A stretch of 64,000 nucleotides of DNA, taken from contig NZ_SSMQ01000002.1 of assembly GCF_005144585.1 (NCBI RefSeq), forward strand, positions 124,001-188,000. Direction: 5' to 3'. A program made the translations under genes and the position numbers. Of this stretch, positions 33,459 through 41,723 are shown piece by piece. The stretch comes from Polyangium fumosum. Its GTDB lineage: Bacteria > Myxococcota_A > Polyangia > Polyangiales > Polyangiaceae. How positions within the stretch are numbered: position 1 is the stretch's first letter; the number at the start of each line of letters is the position of its first letter. The notes beneath the pieces are model-generated. The model did not search any database. It worked only from the letters and a program-made list of their open reading frames with translations, and had not been told where the DNA came from.

Positions 33459-34430
33459 TCACGGCGGTGTGGCGAACTGGCCGGGGAAGGGATTGGCGTC
33501 GTGGCGTTTGTTGACCTCGTCGTTCGTCCAGGGGAACGGATTCGTCCCGCGCTCGTGGAAGAAGGCGAAGCCGATGACGCCGACGTTGCGCGAGTCGCCG
33601 CCGGACTTCTTGGTCGCGTACGCGCCGCGCACCGAGCCGAAGCGGAAGGCGGCGACGGCGTCGACGCTCTGGCGGAAGCCGTCGATCTCGAGTTCGCCGT
33701 GCGGCTGCACGAGGTAGCCGCGCTTCGAGAAGCCCGCGGCGCGGCCGTCGATGACGTCGAGGCCATCGACGGACACGACGCACTCGATCCGGTTCGGCGT
33801 GCGGTTGCGGATGACGATCGTGTAGCGGCGGCTCGCCTCGCCGACGATGTAGTTCTTGTCGCTCGCGACGAACCCGTTCAGGAATGCGCCGTTCTCGTCG
33901 CGCAGGCCGACGAGCAGCGCGCCGCCCGCGACGGGGGTGACGCCGCCCGAGGTGCGACGGAAGCCGGCGGCGTTCGCCATGGCGCGTGCGCCTTCCTCGT
34001 CGTTGTAGAACAGGCTCGCCATCGAGAACGGGCTCGTGGGTTCGGCGCGCTGGAACGCCACGGTCGTGATCGACGACGAGCGCGTCTCGCCCCACTCGGT
34101 GCCGAGGCCGGGCCGGTTCGTGGGCTCGGGCTGCAAGACCTCGGCCTTCTTCTCGGCCTCGAACACGCCGCCGGGGCGCGTCGCGGTGCCTTGCACGGCC
34201 GGGAGCGGAGGCGCGGCGGGCGCGGCCTCGTCCGCGGCGGGGAAGCCGGCCGAATCATTGCCGAACTGCCCGGGAGCCTCCCTCGCGGCCGTCGTCTGGA
34301 CCTCGACGCCCCCCGCCTCTGCCGGCGGCTTTGCGCCACCGCCCGTGTAGGAGCCCCCGCCGCAGCCGATGGCGGAGGAAAACAACGTCGCTAACGAAAC
34401 AGCCAAAAACCCACGTCGAATGAGGTCCAT
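33459..34430 (-). CDS. Lipoprotein of unknown function
   Basis: A 323-residue lipoprotein. The start MDLIRRGFLAV has GGGGAG 8 bases upstream, and its signal peptide ends in SAIGC. A 110-residue Ala/Pro/Glu-rich linker follows. The C-terminal 190 residues are globular and beta-rich, with RRYTIVIRNRTPNRIECVVSVDG and GYLVQPHGELEIDGFR; this resembles the immunoglobulin-like domain of proteins that carry a fixed-orientation charged edge, and I recall similar sequences annotated only as hypothetical in myxobacteria. No catalytic motif is visible. The neighbouring gene is a kinase on the same strand ending about 60 bp away, but a shared promoter is uncertain. Confidence 0.75.
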   Translation of the reverse strand: MDLIRRGFLAVSLATLFSSAIGCGGGSYTGGGAKPPAEAGGVEVQTTAAREAPGQFGNDSAGFPAADEAAPAAPPLPAVQGTATRPGGVFEAEKKAEVLQPEPTNRPGLGTEWGETRSSSITTVAFQRAEPTSPFSMASLFYNDEEGARAMANAAGFRRTSGGVTPVAGGALLVGLRDENGAFLNGFVASDKNYIVGEASRRYTIVIRNRTPNRIECVVSVDGLDVIDGRAAGFSKRGYLVQPHGELEIDGFRQSVDAVAAFRFGSVRGAYATKKSGGDSRNVGVIGFAFFHERGTNPFPWTNDEVNKRHDANPFPGQFATPP

Positions 34431-34491
34431 CGTCGTTACTCCCCACGGCTCGCGCCGTTCGCCGGTGGAAACGGAGGCGTGCACGAAGACC

Positions 34492-35697
34492 TTACACCGA
34501 TCGCGACGCGATCGGATCGTTCACGGCACCGCCGAAGGAAGAGGGGGCTCCGAGGAGCCTGCCCGCGGCGAGCCCGGCGGCGAGCGAAGCGATGGCCAGG
34601 GCGGACACGACCATGCAACGCGTGGCTTCCCCGCCCCTCGGATCCCGCGGCGGCGCGGCGGCGCTCGGGGACGCGGGGCGGGAGACGTCCACGTGGACGA
34701 CCGACGGCGTGGTGACGTCGGCGGCGCGCGCGGCGGGGTCGTAGAGGGGCGCGACGAGCGCGGGGATCTCGGCGGCCATGGCCTCGGCCGAGGCGAAGCG
34801 GTCGTCGGGGTCTTTTTCGAGGGCGCGGAGGATCCAGGCGTCGAGCGCCGCGGGGATCGGCTGCGGGGCGAATCGCGACGGCGGCGCGGGGGTCCGGTCG
34901 AGGTGTGCGAATCGGAGCGCGTCGATGCCTTTGATGTCGTCGAAGGGGCCACGACCGGCAACGAGCGCGTAAAGGACGAGGCCGAGGGCATACAGATCGG
35001 CGCGCCCGTCGACGGGTCTTCCCGCGAATTGCTCGGGCGCCATCGTGCGCGGCGTCCCGAGCGAGGCGCCCCGCGCGCCCGGTCCCTCACCGCCCGCGGC
35101 GGGCTGGGCGGCGCCGAGGTCGAGGATCTTGGCGCTGCCGTCGTCGCAAAGGAAAAGGTTTTCGAGCTTGATATCGCGGTGCACGAAGCCCGCGCGGTGG
35201 AGCGCGCCGAGGCCGCGGAGGATTTGCGACGCAATGGCGAGGGTGGTCGGCACGGAGAGGACACCGATGCGGCCGAGCTCGGCCCGGAGATCACGGCCTT
35301 CGAGGAGCTCGAGGACGAGGTAGGGGCGGCCATCGTCCGAGAGCAGGCCGAGGTCGAGGACCTCGACGAGGTTGTCATGACGTACGCGTGCGAGGATCCG
35401 CCCCTCGTCGGCGATCCGCTCGGCGAGCCCGTGGCGCTCGGCGTTCGCGGGGAGGAGGACTTTCAAGGCGGCGCGGCGCCCGAGCAGGACGTGCTCGACC
35501 TCGAAGACCTCGCCGACGCCGCCCTTTCCGAGGGGGCGAACGACAATCCACGGGGTGCCGGGCGCGCGCTCGCCGCGGCGGAGAGGCTCCGCGCGCGCGG
35601 GGGATCTGGTGGAGGGGACGCGAAGGCCCTCGACGGTGTCATCACCGGGTACGGTGGCCCGCGCATGAACGTCCGTGCAAAGCGCAACGTTTGTCAC
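34492..35697 (-). CDS. Ser/Thr protein kinase with DLG variant and C-terminal membrane anchor
   Basis: A 401-residue kinase. The GTG start overlaps the stop of the upstream kinase (GTGA) and has GGAGG 7 bases before it, inside the upstream gene: strong evidence for translational coupling. The domain spans about residues 50-310: GKGGVGEV loop, Lys79, HRD 173-175, Asn180. The metal-binding DFG is replaced by Asp193-Leu194-Gly195, a conservative change seen in some active kinases, so activity is probably kept. APEQ is present in the activation segment (GTPRTMAPEQ). A hydrophobic segment near residues 365-388 anchors the C-terminus. The two kinases of this operon probably act together. Confidence 0.9.
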   Translation of the reverse strand: MTNVALCTDVHARATVPGDDTVEGLRVPSTRSPARAEPLRRGERAPGTPWIVVRPLGKGGVGEVFEVEHVLLGRRAALKVLLPANAERHGLAERIADEGRILARVRHDNLVEVLDLGLLSDDGRPYLVLELLEGRDLRAELGRIGVLSVPTTLAIASQILRGLGALHRAGFVHRDIKLENLFLCDDGSAKILDLGAAQPAAGGEGPGARGASLGTPRTMAPEQFAGRPVDGRADLYALGLVLYALVAGRGPFDDIKGIDALRFAHLDRTPAPPSRFAPQPIPAALDAWILRALEKDPDDRFASAEAMAAEIPALVAPLYDPAARAADVTTPSVVHVDVSRPASPSAAAPPRDPRGGEATRCMVVSALAIASLAAGLAAGRLLGAPSSFGGAVNDPIASRSV

Positions 35698-36593
35698 GAC
35701 GCCCTCCGCTCGGCCCCGGAGAACGCCTCGGGCGCGACGGCGCCGCGGATCGCAGCGGCGAAGGCGGCCGCCGTGGGATACCGGCGCGCGGGTTTCTTTT
35801 CGAGGGCGCGCGCGACGACGCAGGCGAAGGCGCGCGGGACGTTCGCGACGTCGTCGAGGCGACGCGGGGCGAGGCCGAGGTGGGCGCGCATGACGGTGAG
35901 GAGATCGGATCCGGCGAGGAGGTCGAACGGGCCACGCGCGGCGATGCATTCGAAAAGGACGATGCCCATGGAATACACGTCGGTGCGGGCGTCGACGCGC
36001 CCGTCGAGGATCTGCTCGGGGGCGATGTAGCGAGGCGTGCCGAGGATGAATTGGGGGTCCGTGGTGTGGCGGGCCGCGGCGCCGGAGACCTTGGCAATGC
36101 CGAAATCGAGCATCGCGGGGCGCGGGGGCCCGGCATTCGCGGCGACGAGGAAGATGTTCCCCGGTTTGACGTCGCGATGCACGACGCCGTGCCGATGGGC
36201 GGCGTGCAATCCATCGAGCGCGCCGGCGACGAGGGAGGCGGCGAATGCAGGCGCGAGGGCGCCCTGGCGGAGCCGGGTCTCGCGGAGCGTCTCGCCGGGG
36301 AGGAGGGGCATGGCGAGGAAAGGACGGCCGTCCCGGGTCATTCCCATCTCGCGCAGGGGGACGAGGTTCGGGTGGCGGAGCGAGGCGAGCAGGCGCCCCT
36401 CCTGGAGGAGGCGCGCGGCGGCCTCCTGCGAGTCCCGCATCTCGTGGCGGAGCACCTTGATGGCATGAAGCTCGCCGGAAGGGCCGGTGGCCTCGTACAC
36501 GTCGGCGGACAAACCGCCGCCGATCAAACGAACGACACGATAACGGGTCCCCACGAGCGGATCAGTCGAGAGCGCTGCGACGTCGGTGAGCAT
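35694..36593 (-). CDS. Soluble Ser/Thr protein kinase
   Basis: A 299-residue kinase starting at MLTDVAALST, chosen because GGGAGGAC lies 7 bases upstream; an ATG 14 codons earlier lacks this. The domain fills the protein: glycine loop IGGGLSADV, Lys46 in HAIKVL, HRD 139-141 with KPGN, DFG 163-165 and GTPRYIAPEQ. There is no membrane segment. It is the first gene of a two-kinase operon with a 4-bp overlap, the same soluble-then-anchored arrangement as the pair at 19-21 kb. The upstream 280 bp to the next gene contain no other reading frame I trust. Confidence 0.92.
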   Translation of the reverse strand: MLTDVAALSTDPLVGTRYRVVRLIGGGLSADVYEATGPSGELHAIKVLRHEMRDSQEAAARLLQEGRLLASLRHPNLVPLREMGMTRDGRPFLAMPLLPGETLRETRLRQGALAPAFAASLVAGALDGLHAAHRHGVVHRDVKPGNIFLVAANAGPPRPAMLDFGIAKVSGAAARHTTDPQFILGTPRYIAPEQILDGRVDARTDVYSMGIVLFECIAARGPFDLLAGSDLLTVMRAHLGLAPRRLDDVANVPRAFACVVARALEKKPARRYPTAAAFAAAIRGAVAPEAFSGAERRAS

Positions 36594-36875
36594 GAGTTCG
36601 TCCTCCCGGGGGGTTCGTCCGAGCATGACCCCCACGCGATCATGTCGACAGGAAGGGGTCGACAGTTGCGTAGAAAGGACGAAAAATCGTAATGGGCTGA
36701 CGGATGTTCAGGTCTGCGGGGGGGCGCGCTGGACGGAGATCCAGGGGAGGGGGTCGCGAGTTCGGGCCAACGTCGAGCGGCGGAAGAGGGTCCCTGTCTG
36801 GGCGGACGGGATCAGGTCTGGTCCTGGTCGTGTAGCTCCCGCGCCGAGGCTTCGTTGGAGCTCGCCAATGCGCCG

Positions 36876-37814
36876 TCAGGGTCTGGACATGAGCAGGTCG
36901 AACTGGTCCCAGGCCTTCGCCTGGCGGATGGAGAGCCGCCAGTCGAGCGTGCTGCCGGTCGCGCCATTCCAGTACCACGCATGCTCGGTGGCCGTGTTGA
37001 GCGGGAATGCGTAGGAGTCCCCGCCCGCGAGGTGTGCTTCCTCCCAGGTCTCCCCCGCGGTCTTGTACAGGAAAGAGACCTTCGGCAGGATCGTGTAGCT
37101 CGTACCACCGATGGTGATTGTGTGCGTCTCTTCCCCGACCCGATTGAAGGGGTAACCGCACGCCTTGCCACGCCACTTATTGATTCCGGGCCAGGTGGCT
37201 GCGTACTGCCGATTGTCGAAGTAGCAACTACTACCGGCCTCATAGCAATCGCTCCCCCACAAGCTCGGATCCTCTTCGTCGTTCGTATCGAGGCGTGTGA
37301 ACACGTCGGCGAGCAGACCTCCGGGGGTCGACGCCACGAACGAGGTGTTGTCGCAGGCGAAGGTGACCAGCGATTGCGTTGTGTTCTTCACGATCGAACG
37401 CGCCCAGCCCTGCTCGAAATCGAGCCGCGGCGCACGCCCCCTGCCGTCGAGGGCCGTGGGCAGCTCGACGCCGGGCTCCGCCAGCGCCCTCCAGATATCG
37501 CGCGCGCCGAGCTCGACGCCATCCGCGAGCTTGGTGAGTTGCTCCAGGACGAGTGTCCCTGGGTCGCCGGACTCGACCACGAGCACGCTGTGCTCCTCTC
37601 CGATGTCGACGGGGAGGAAGCGAACCTCGCTCCCGCTCGGCGTGCGCAGGGTCACGAGGTCGGTGGGCGCCTCTTCCACGGACGGGGCGGCAAGCGCCTC
37701 GTCGCGCGGGAGGTCGACGCCCTCCTCCACGCCGCTCGGCTCGGAAACGCAACCAGCACCCGCGAACGCGACGGCGAGACCCAGAAACAGGCTATGGACG
37801 GGAAAACCCTTCAT
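36876..37814 (-). CDS. Lipoprotein of unknown function, possible extracellular binding protein
   Basis: A 312-residue lipoprotein, GGAG before the ATG, signal peptide ending in FAGAGC. About 50 residues of acidic linker are followed by an alpha/beta region (PSGSEVRFLPVDIGEEHSVLVV) and a C-terminal Trp/Tyr/Gly-rich region with two Cys close together (DCYEAGSSC) and a third in KACGYPF. The C-terminal half contains YAATWPGINKW and ITIGGTSYTILPKVSF. No known enzymatic motif is present. Aromatic-rich beta structure outside the cell often binds sugars or peptides, but that is only a guess. The gene is transcribed alone, divergent from the small secreted protein at 38.1 kb. Confidence 0.7.
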   Translation of the reverse strand: MKGFPVHSLFLGLAVAFAGAGCVSEPSGVEEGVDLPRDEALAAPSVEEAPTDLVTLRTPSGSEVRFLPVDIGEEHSVLVVESGDPGTLVLEQLTKLADGVELGARDIWRALAEPGVELPTALDGRGRAPRLDFEQGWARSIVKNTTQSLVTFACDNTSFVASTPGGLLADVFTRLDTNDEEDPSLWGSDCYEAGSSCYFDNRQYAATWPGINKWRGKACGYPFNRVGEETHTITIGGTSYTILPKVSFLYKTAGETWEEAHLAGGDSYAFPLNTATEHAWYWNGATGSTLDWRLSIRQAKAWDQFDLLMSRP

Positions 37815-38132
37815 GGCAAGACTCCATCTTTCAAGGGGAAGTGCGAGGTGCGCTCACGCGCCTCTTTGCGCGTCCGGCCACCCTCGCATCGTGATGGACG
37901 TCGAATGCAAAACCTTTGCCAGCACCCGGGCCCCCGCGAGAATCAGCCCCCTCGCCCCCCGCTCGGCTGCACGCGCGCACCGACTGAAACGGCGCCGTTA
38001 CACCGTAATGCGCTCGTGACGCCGCCTGTCACCGCCGCATGACAGTCGCCTTGTTACCGCGGGGGAAAACCTCGATTCGCGAAGCTGGATTCAATTGACA
38101 GGGCGCCGGCGCCCCACCACGCTCCTCCGTTC
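37815..38132. other. Divergent intergenic region
   Basis: About 320 bp between two divergently transcribed secreted-protein genes. It holds a long C-rich stretch and a palindrome GGGCGCCGGCGCCC at about 38100-38114, just before the rightward gene. Short open frames here lack ribosome-binding sites and look like noise. Promoters for both genes should be here, but I cannot place -35/-10 boxes with confidence. Confidence 0.4.
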
Positions 38133-38645
38133 ATGCGCCGCAGGATCTCGTCGCTCGCCGTCGCACTCGCCCTGCTCGTCTCCACGACCCCGAGCCACGC
38201 CGATGGCTGGAACGTCTTCACGGTCGGGCCGATGGGCGGCATCGTGTTCGGCCCCGAGCAGCCCGTGCTGGGGCTCCTCGGCGGCGAGGCCACGTTCGTG
38301 CATTACGCGAGCCCGTCCGGCAAGGGGCTCGGGTACGGGGGCTTCGTTCAGGCGAGCACGGTGGGCTTCGAGCGCTTGCGGGTCTCGTTCGGCCCGCAGA
38401 TCAATACGACGATCTTCGGCGCCGAGGTCGGAACCACGTTCGAGAGCGCGACGAAGGACCGGGCCGCATTCGTCGGCGCGCACCTCGCGCCTTTCGTGTC
38501 GGTCGGGTTCGCTTCGCTCATGTTCCAGGTCGATCTCCCGTTCGCGCGCCTCTCGGACGGCCCGCTCCCCCCCGTCGAGCTGGTCGTCGCCGGCACCCTC
38601 AAGCTGCCCATCGACCTCGAACACGGGGTGCTGCTGCAACCATAA
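38133..38645 (+). CDS. Small secreted beta-rich protein
   Basis: A 170-residue protein with a typical cleavable signal peptide (MRRRISSLAVALALLV, cleavage near SHA-DGW). The mature part is Gly-rich with alternating hydrophobic residues (GPMGGIVFGPEQPVLGLLGG, FVSVGFASLMFQVDLPF) and contains no Cys, which fits a small outer-membrane beta-barrel or periplasmic beta-sandwich. The C-terminus ends HGVLLQP without the terminal Phe/Trp of classical porins. No family is recognised. It precedes the lipoprotein gene by 47 bp on the same strand. Confidence 0.7.
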   Translation: MRRRISSLAVALALLVSTTPSHADGWNVFTVGPMGGIVFGPEQPVLGLLGGEATFVHYASPSGKGLGYGGFVQASTVGFERLRVSFGPQINTTIFGAEVGTTFESATKDRAAFVGAHLAPFVSVGFASLMFQVDLPFARLSDGPLPPVELVVAGTLKLPIDLEHGVLLQP

Positions 38646-38692
38646 ACCTCCCCCTTGCGAACCCGTCGGCCGCGACGGTAGATAGAAAAGGC

Positions 38693-39202
38693 ATGCCCCT
38701 CCCCCCTCGCCGCGCCACGGCGCTCGCCGCGCTGATCTCCCTGGCCTGCGGCTGTCGCGACGCCAAGCCCCCAACCGAGCGCGCGCCGTCCGCCGTGCTG
38801 ACCCAATCGGTTTCGGCCGCGCCGACATCGACATCGAACGAAGCTCCCCGCAAAGCCGAGCCGCTCGGGCCGGCCTCGCCGCTCGTCGAATTCGAGGGAC
38901 TCGCCAAGCTCGACCCCAAGCCGCTGGTGGTGCTGCGCGAGAGGAATCCATGGCTCATGGTCCTCGGCTCGGACGTGCCCACGATCGTCGTGTACGAGGA
39001 TGGGCTCGTCGTGTACCACAAACTCGTGGGAAACAAGGCTGAAGCGCTCACCGCGAACGTGGGCGCGGAGGCGGCGAAGAAACTCGGCGAGGAGCTCGCG
39101 ACGGCCGATTTCATGGCCCTGCCAGCGCAGGCTTCGGTCACGGCAGCGACGGATCAGCCGACGGTAGGGATCGCGCTTCGCCAGGGCTCGCAATGGAAAT
39201 GA
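38693..39202 (+). CDS. Lipoprotein of unknown function, possibly frameshifted
   Basis: A 169-residue lipoprotein: signal peptide with lipobox SLACGC, Ser/Thr/Ala/Pro linker, then a globular domain with LVVLRERNPWLMVLGSDVPTIVVYEDGLVVYHK, a pattern I associate with hypothetical myxobacterial lipoproteins. The frame stops at 39200-39202, in the middle of what looks like a beta strand (VGIALRQGSQWK), and a second open frame begins 10 bp before this stop and runs to a terminator. A shift of one frame would fuse the two to about 245 residues. Whether this is a real frameshift, a sequencing error or two coupled genes is undecided. Confidence 0.65.
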   Translation: MPLPPRRATALAALISLACGCRDAKPPTERAPSAVLTQSVSAAPTSTSNEAPRKAEPLGPASPLVEFEGLAKLDPKPLVVLRERNPWLMVLGSDVPTIVVYEDGLVVYHKLVGNKAEALTANVGAEAAKKLGEELATADFMALPAQASVTAATDQPTVGIALRQGSQWK

Positions 39203-39432
39203 AGCCGCCCAAGGAAGGCGTCTACCACCATCACGTCCCCGGCCGCCACGAGGCCGCGACGCGCGCGTTCCTCGCCTCGCTGGAGCAGAGCCAGGGCGTC
39301 TCCGTCGGCGGCGCGTCCGCGTCGATCGGCGTCCGACGCGTGATTCCGAGCGACGATGACATCCGTTCGATGATCCTCTGCGCCTGGACGAAGAGCATCC
39401 CTGGCGCGAAGCCTCCGACAGGCTGCCGCTAG
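39193..39432 (+). CDS. Short ORF overlapping the lipoprotein, likely its missing C-terminal part
   Basis: 79 codons starting at an ATG in ATGGAAATGA, overlapping the lipoprotein stop. Codons are strongly G/C at the third position like genuine genes here, and the TAG stop sits in the base of the 19-bp terminator, so this frame looks translated. There is no separate ribosome-binding site. The protein (HHHVPGRHEAATRAFLASLE, then SDDDIRSMILCAWTKSIPG) shows no domain. The simplest reading is the displaced C-terminus of the lipoprotein; translational coupling of a small second protein is the alternative. Confidence 0.45.
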   Translation: MEMKPPKEGVYHHHVPGRHEAATRAFLASLEQSQGVSVGGASASIGVRRVIPSDDDIRSMILCAWTKSIPGAKPPTGCR

Positions 39433-39469
39433 AACATCGAGCGGTTCGACAACCGCTCGATGTTCTAGC
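39428..39469 (+). terminator. Strong intrinsic terminator
   Basis: A perfect 19-bp inverted repeat (GCTAGAACATCGAGCGGTT and its complement) around a CGAC loop, followed by TCTTTTG. It is the best transcription terminator in the window. The TAG stop of the preceding frame lies in the first arm. Confidence 0.9.
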
Positions 39470-39597
39470 TCTTTTGTCCCGAGGGGGACGCCTCGCGTCC
39501 CCCTCTCGCCCAGGCAAAGCCCGGGCGATTCACCCCCCGAGGCGAGCTCGCTGCGCGATCTCGCAGAGCGCCGAACGGGTCGGCGCTCTAGCGCTCG

Positions 39598-40809
39598 TCA
39601 GTGCACGAGGAACCACCGCACGCCGGGCTTGATCTCCATGTGGAAATGGTCGGCGTGGTCGGTGTTGTAATTCGGCGAGAGCACATACGTAAAGAGGCCC
39701 GCGTCCTGGGATTCGCACACAATCGCGCGAAGCTCCTGCGCGACGGGCTGCTCGGGCTTACGCGCGCCCTCGCCGCAGGTCTTTTCACCGATCTTGCCGT
39801 GGAAATGGTCGAGGACGCTGATCCAGGTCCCGTCCTTCTTGCGCAATCGGCCGACGTCGATCGCGAGCCCCGCGGGATGACGCGTGCCCGGCGGGGCCCA
39901 GCGCGGGTGCGGCACGGTCTTCGCCGGCGCCGCGTGCGCCTCGGTCTTCGCCGGTGTTGCCTGCACGTCCGCCTTCCCCGGCGCCGCCTTCGCCTCGGCT
40001 TTTGCCTCGGCCTTCACCGGCGCGTGGTGCGGAGCGGCCTTCGGGGCGTGCCGCGGCGCGGATTTCGGCTTGTCGCTCGCCGTCACCACCTCGCGCGGCT
40101 TGGCCTGGACCGCGGCCGGCGCCTTGTGTTTCGTGCCCTTCGCCGCGCCCTCGTGGGCAGGCTTGGTCCCGAGCGCGCCCTTGCCGAGGTCCGGCGCCTT
40201 CGCCGCATTCCCCGCAGGCAACTTCGCGTTCGTCTTCGGCGCCTCCGCTTTCGGCGCCTCCGCTTTCGGCGTTTCCTTCTTGGGCGCCTCTTTCTTCGCC
40301 GTTTCCTTCTTGGGCGCTTCCTTCTTCGCCGTTTCCTTCTTCACCGCCACGGGCGCTGGGATCTCGCGCGGCACGTTCGGCCGGTACATCGTGTAGTGGA
40401 CGAGCTCGTCGATCTCGTGACGTTCGAGCACCGCCGTGAAATCGTCGAGCGAGAGGGCCAGACGCGCGTCGAGGATCTCGAACACCGACATCGGCCGCTG
40501 CTCCTCCGGCAGCGCCGAATGAATCGATACCCCGTGCAGCCGGCCCGTGAGCCGGATCGGCGCGCGAACGCCGGGCACGGGTTCGACGCGTACGTACGGC
40601 AGGCTGCGGCGATCGAGCTCGGCGAACGCCTCGTCGTCCGTCATGTTCGCGTATCGATACGCCGGGCTCGCCTCGACCACCGAGGCATCGGGCGTCACCA
40701 GGAACGGGGAGAGCGCGCTCGCCGGGCGGGCGCAGAGCATGCCCGCGCCGAACGTGAGCGCCGCGAGGCAGGACGGGGCCAGGGAGCGGAGAAGCGAACC
40801 GAGCACCAC
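39598..40809 (-). CDS. Extensin-like/M15-type peptidase interrupted by a Lys/Ala/Pro-rich insert
   Basis: A 403-residue exported protein (GTG start, signal peptide to about residue 32). Residues about 35-150 contain the first half of an extensin-like_C (LAS/M15-related) domain: IRLTGRLHGVSIHSALP and HEIDELVHYTMYRPNVP. Residues about 310-403 contain the second half with the zinc-binding pattern: RHPAGLAIDVG and DHADHFHMEI. Between them lie about 160 residues of low complexity (KKETAKKEAPKKETAKKEAP, KAEAKAEAKAAPG). Members of this fold are probably peptidoglycan-trimming carboxypeptidases; this one belongs in the periplasm. The insert should be a flexible loop that could bind the anionic cell wall or DNA. 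The metal ligands are intact, so activity is likely retained. Confidence 0.82.
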   Translation of the reverse strand: MVLGSLLRSLAPSCLAALTFGAGMLCARPASALSPFLVTPDASVVEASPAYRYANMTDDEAFAELDRRSLPYVRVEPVPGVRAPIRLTGRLHGVSIHSALPEEQRPMSVFEILDARLALSLDDFTAVLERHEIDELVHYTMYRPNVPREIPAPVAVKKETAKKEAPKKETAKKEAPKKETPKAEAPKAEAPKTNAKLPAGNAAKAPDLGKGALGTKPAHEGAAKGTKHKAPAAVQAKPREVVTASDKPKSAPRHAPKAAPHHAPVKAEAKAEAKAAPGKADVQATPAKTEAHAAPAKTVPHPRWAPPGTRHPAGLAIDVGRLRKKDGTWISVLDHFHGKIGEKTCGEGARKPEQPVAQELRAIVCESQDAGLFTYVLSPNYNTDHADHFHMEIKPGVRWFLVH

Positions 40810-40922
40810 GAACCGACTCTACCCGCCGTCCCCGGGAAGGCCAGAAAATCGAAGATCTTCCCGGACCACCCCACGACCACGGGCTCGCGCCGCCGGCCAG
40901 ACGAGGCTATCCTCGCCCGCGC

Positions 40923-41723
40923 GTGCTCCCGGATCCTCCCGCCCCCTTCGAAACGCCCGAGCCGCCGCCCGCACCGGGCCTCGGCGCCGAGAGCCCCGCG
41001 CCCGCCGCGCCCCTCACGCCCGCCCCCGAAGCGCCAAACGCGCGCCGCCCGCTGCTCGTCGCGCTCGCCACGACGATCCTCGTGACCGCGCTCTCCTACC
41101 TCGCGCCCAAAGATCACGCGGGGACGGCCGTCGGGCTCGCGTTCCTCGCGGTCACGTGGTGGCTCGTCCTCCGCGCGGACGAGCACGTGATCCGCGCGCA
41201 CGGCCTCTCGCTCGGCGGCCTGCTCGAACCGCTGCCGCTCGATCGGCGCCGCCTGCTGCGCGACGCGGCCGTGGCCTCGCTCTGGGTGCTGCTCCTCGCG
41301 GCGATCATCTTTCCGCCGTTCTGGATCGGCTTCAAACTCTTCTGGCGCGTGAAGATGCCCTTCGTGCTCCGGGGCATCGTGTCGCCGTGGAACGAAATCT
41401 CCGGGCATTTCCTGGCCGTGGCGCTCCCCGAGGAGGCCTTTTTCCGGGGATACCTCCAGACCCGGCTCGACGCCGCGTGGACGCCCCGGTGGCGTGTGTT
41501 CGGCGCCGATCTCGGCCCGGGCGTGCTGGTCTCGTCGGCCATCTTCGCGATTGGGCATTTCTTGACCGTGCCGAGCGTGGATCGGCTCGCGGTGTTTTTC
41601 CCGTCGCTCGTCTTCGGCTGGCTGCGCGCGCGGACGGGCGGCGTCGGCGCGGGCGTCGTGTTCCACGCGCTCTGCAACATCTTCTCCGCGACGCTCCAGC
41701 GCGGCTACGGGTTCTCGCGATGA
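40923..41723 (+). CDS. CPBP-family intramembrane glutamic protease
   Basis: A 266-residue polytopic membrane protein starting at GTG. A Pro/Ala-rich cytoplasmic N-terminus (about 40 residues) leads to about six hydrophobic segments. The CPBP (Abi/Rce1) signature is intact: LPEEAFFRGYLQ with Glu170, Glu171 and Arg175, the His in AIFAIGHFLTVPS, and the C-terminal FHALCN. These enzymes cleave proteins within the membrane. In myxobacteria one branch (myxosortases, MrtX/MrtC) removes MYXO-CTERM sorting tails; LPEEAFFRGYLQ and the GAGVVFHALCN end fit that branch, but I cannot prove it. It is the first gene of a close-packed operon and its stop overlaps the HAD gene start. Confidence 0.88.
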   Translation: MLPDPPAPFETPEPPPAPGLGAESPAPAAPLTPAPEAPNARRPLLVALATTILVTALSYLAPKDHAGTAVGLAFLAVTWWLVLRADEHVIRAHGLSLGGLLEPLPLDRRRLLRDAAVASLWVLLLAAIIFPPFWIGFKLFWRVKMPFVLRGIVSPWNEISGHFLAVALPEEAFFRGYLQTRLDAAWTPRWRVFGADLGPGVLVSSAIFAIGHFLTVPSVDRLAVFFPSLVFGWLRARTGGVGAGVVFHALCNIFSATLQRGYGFSR

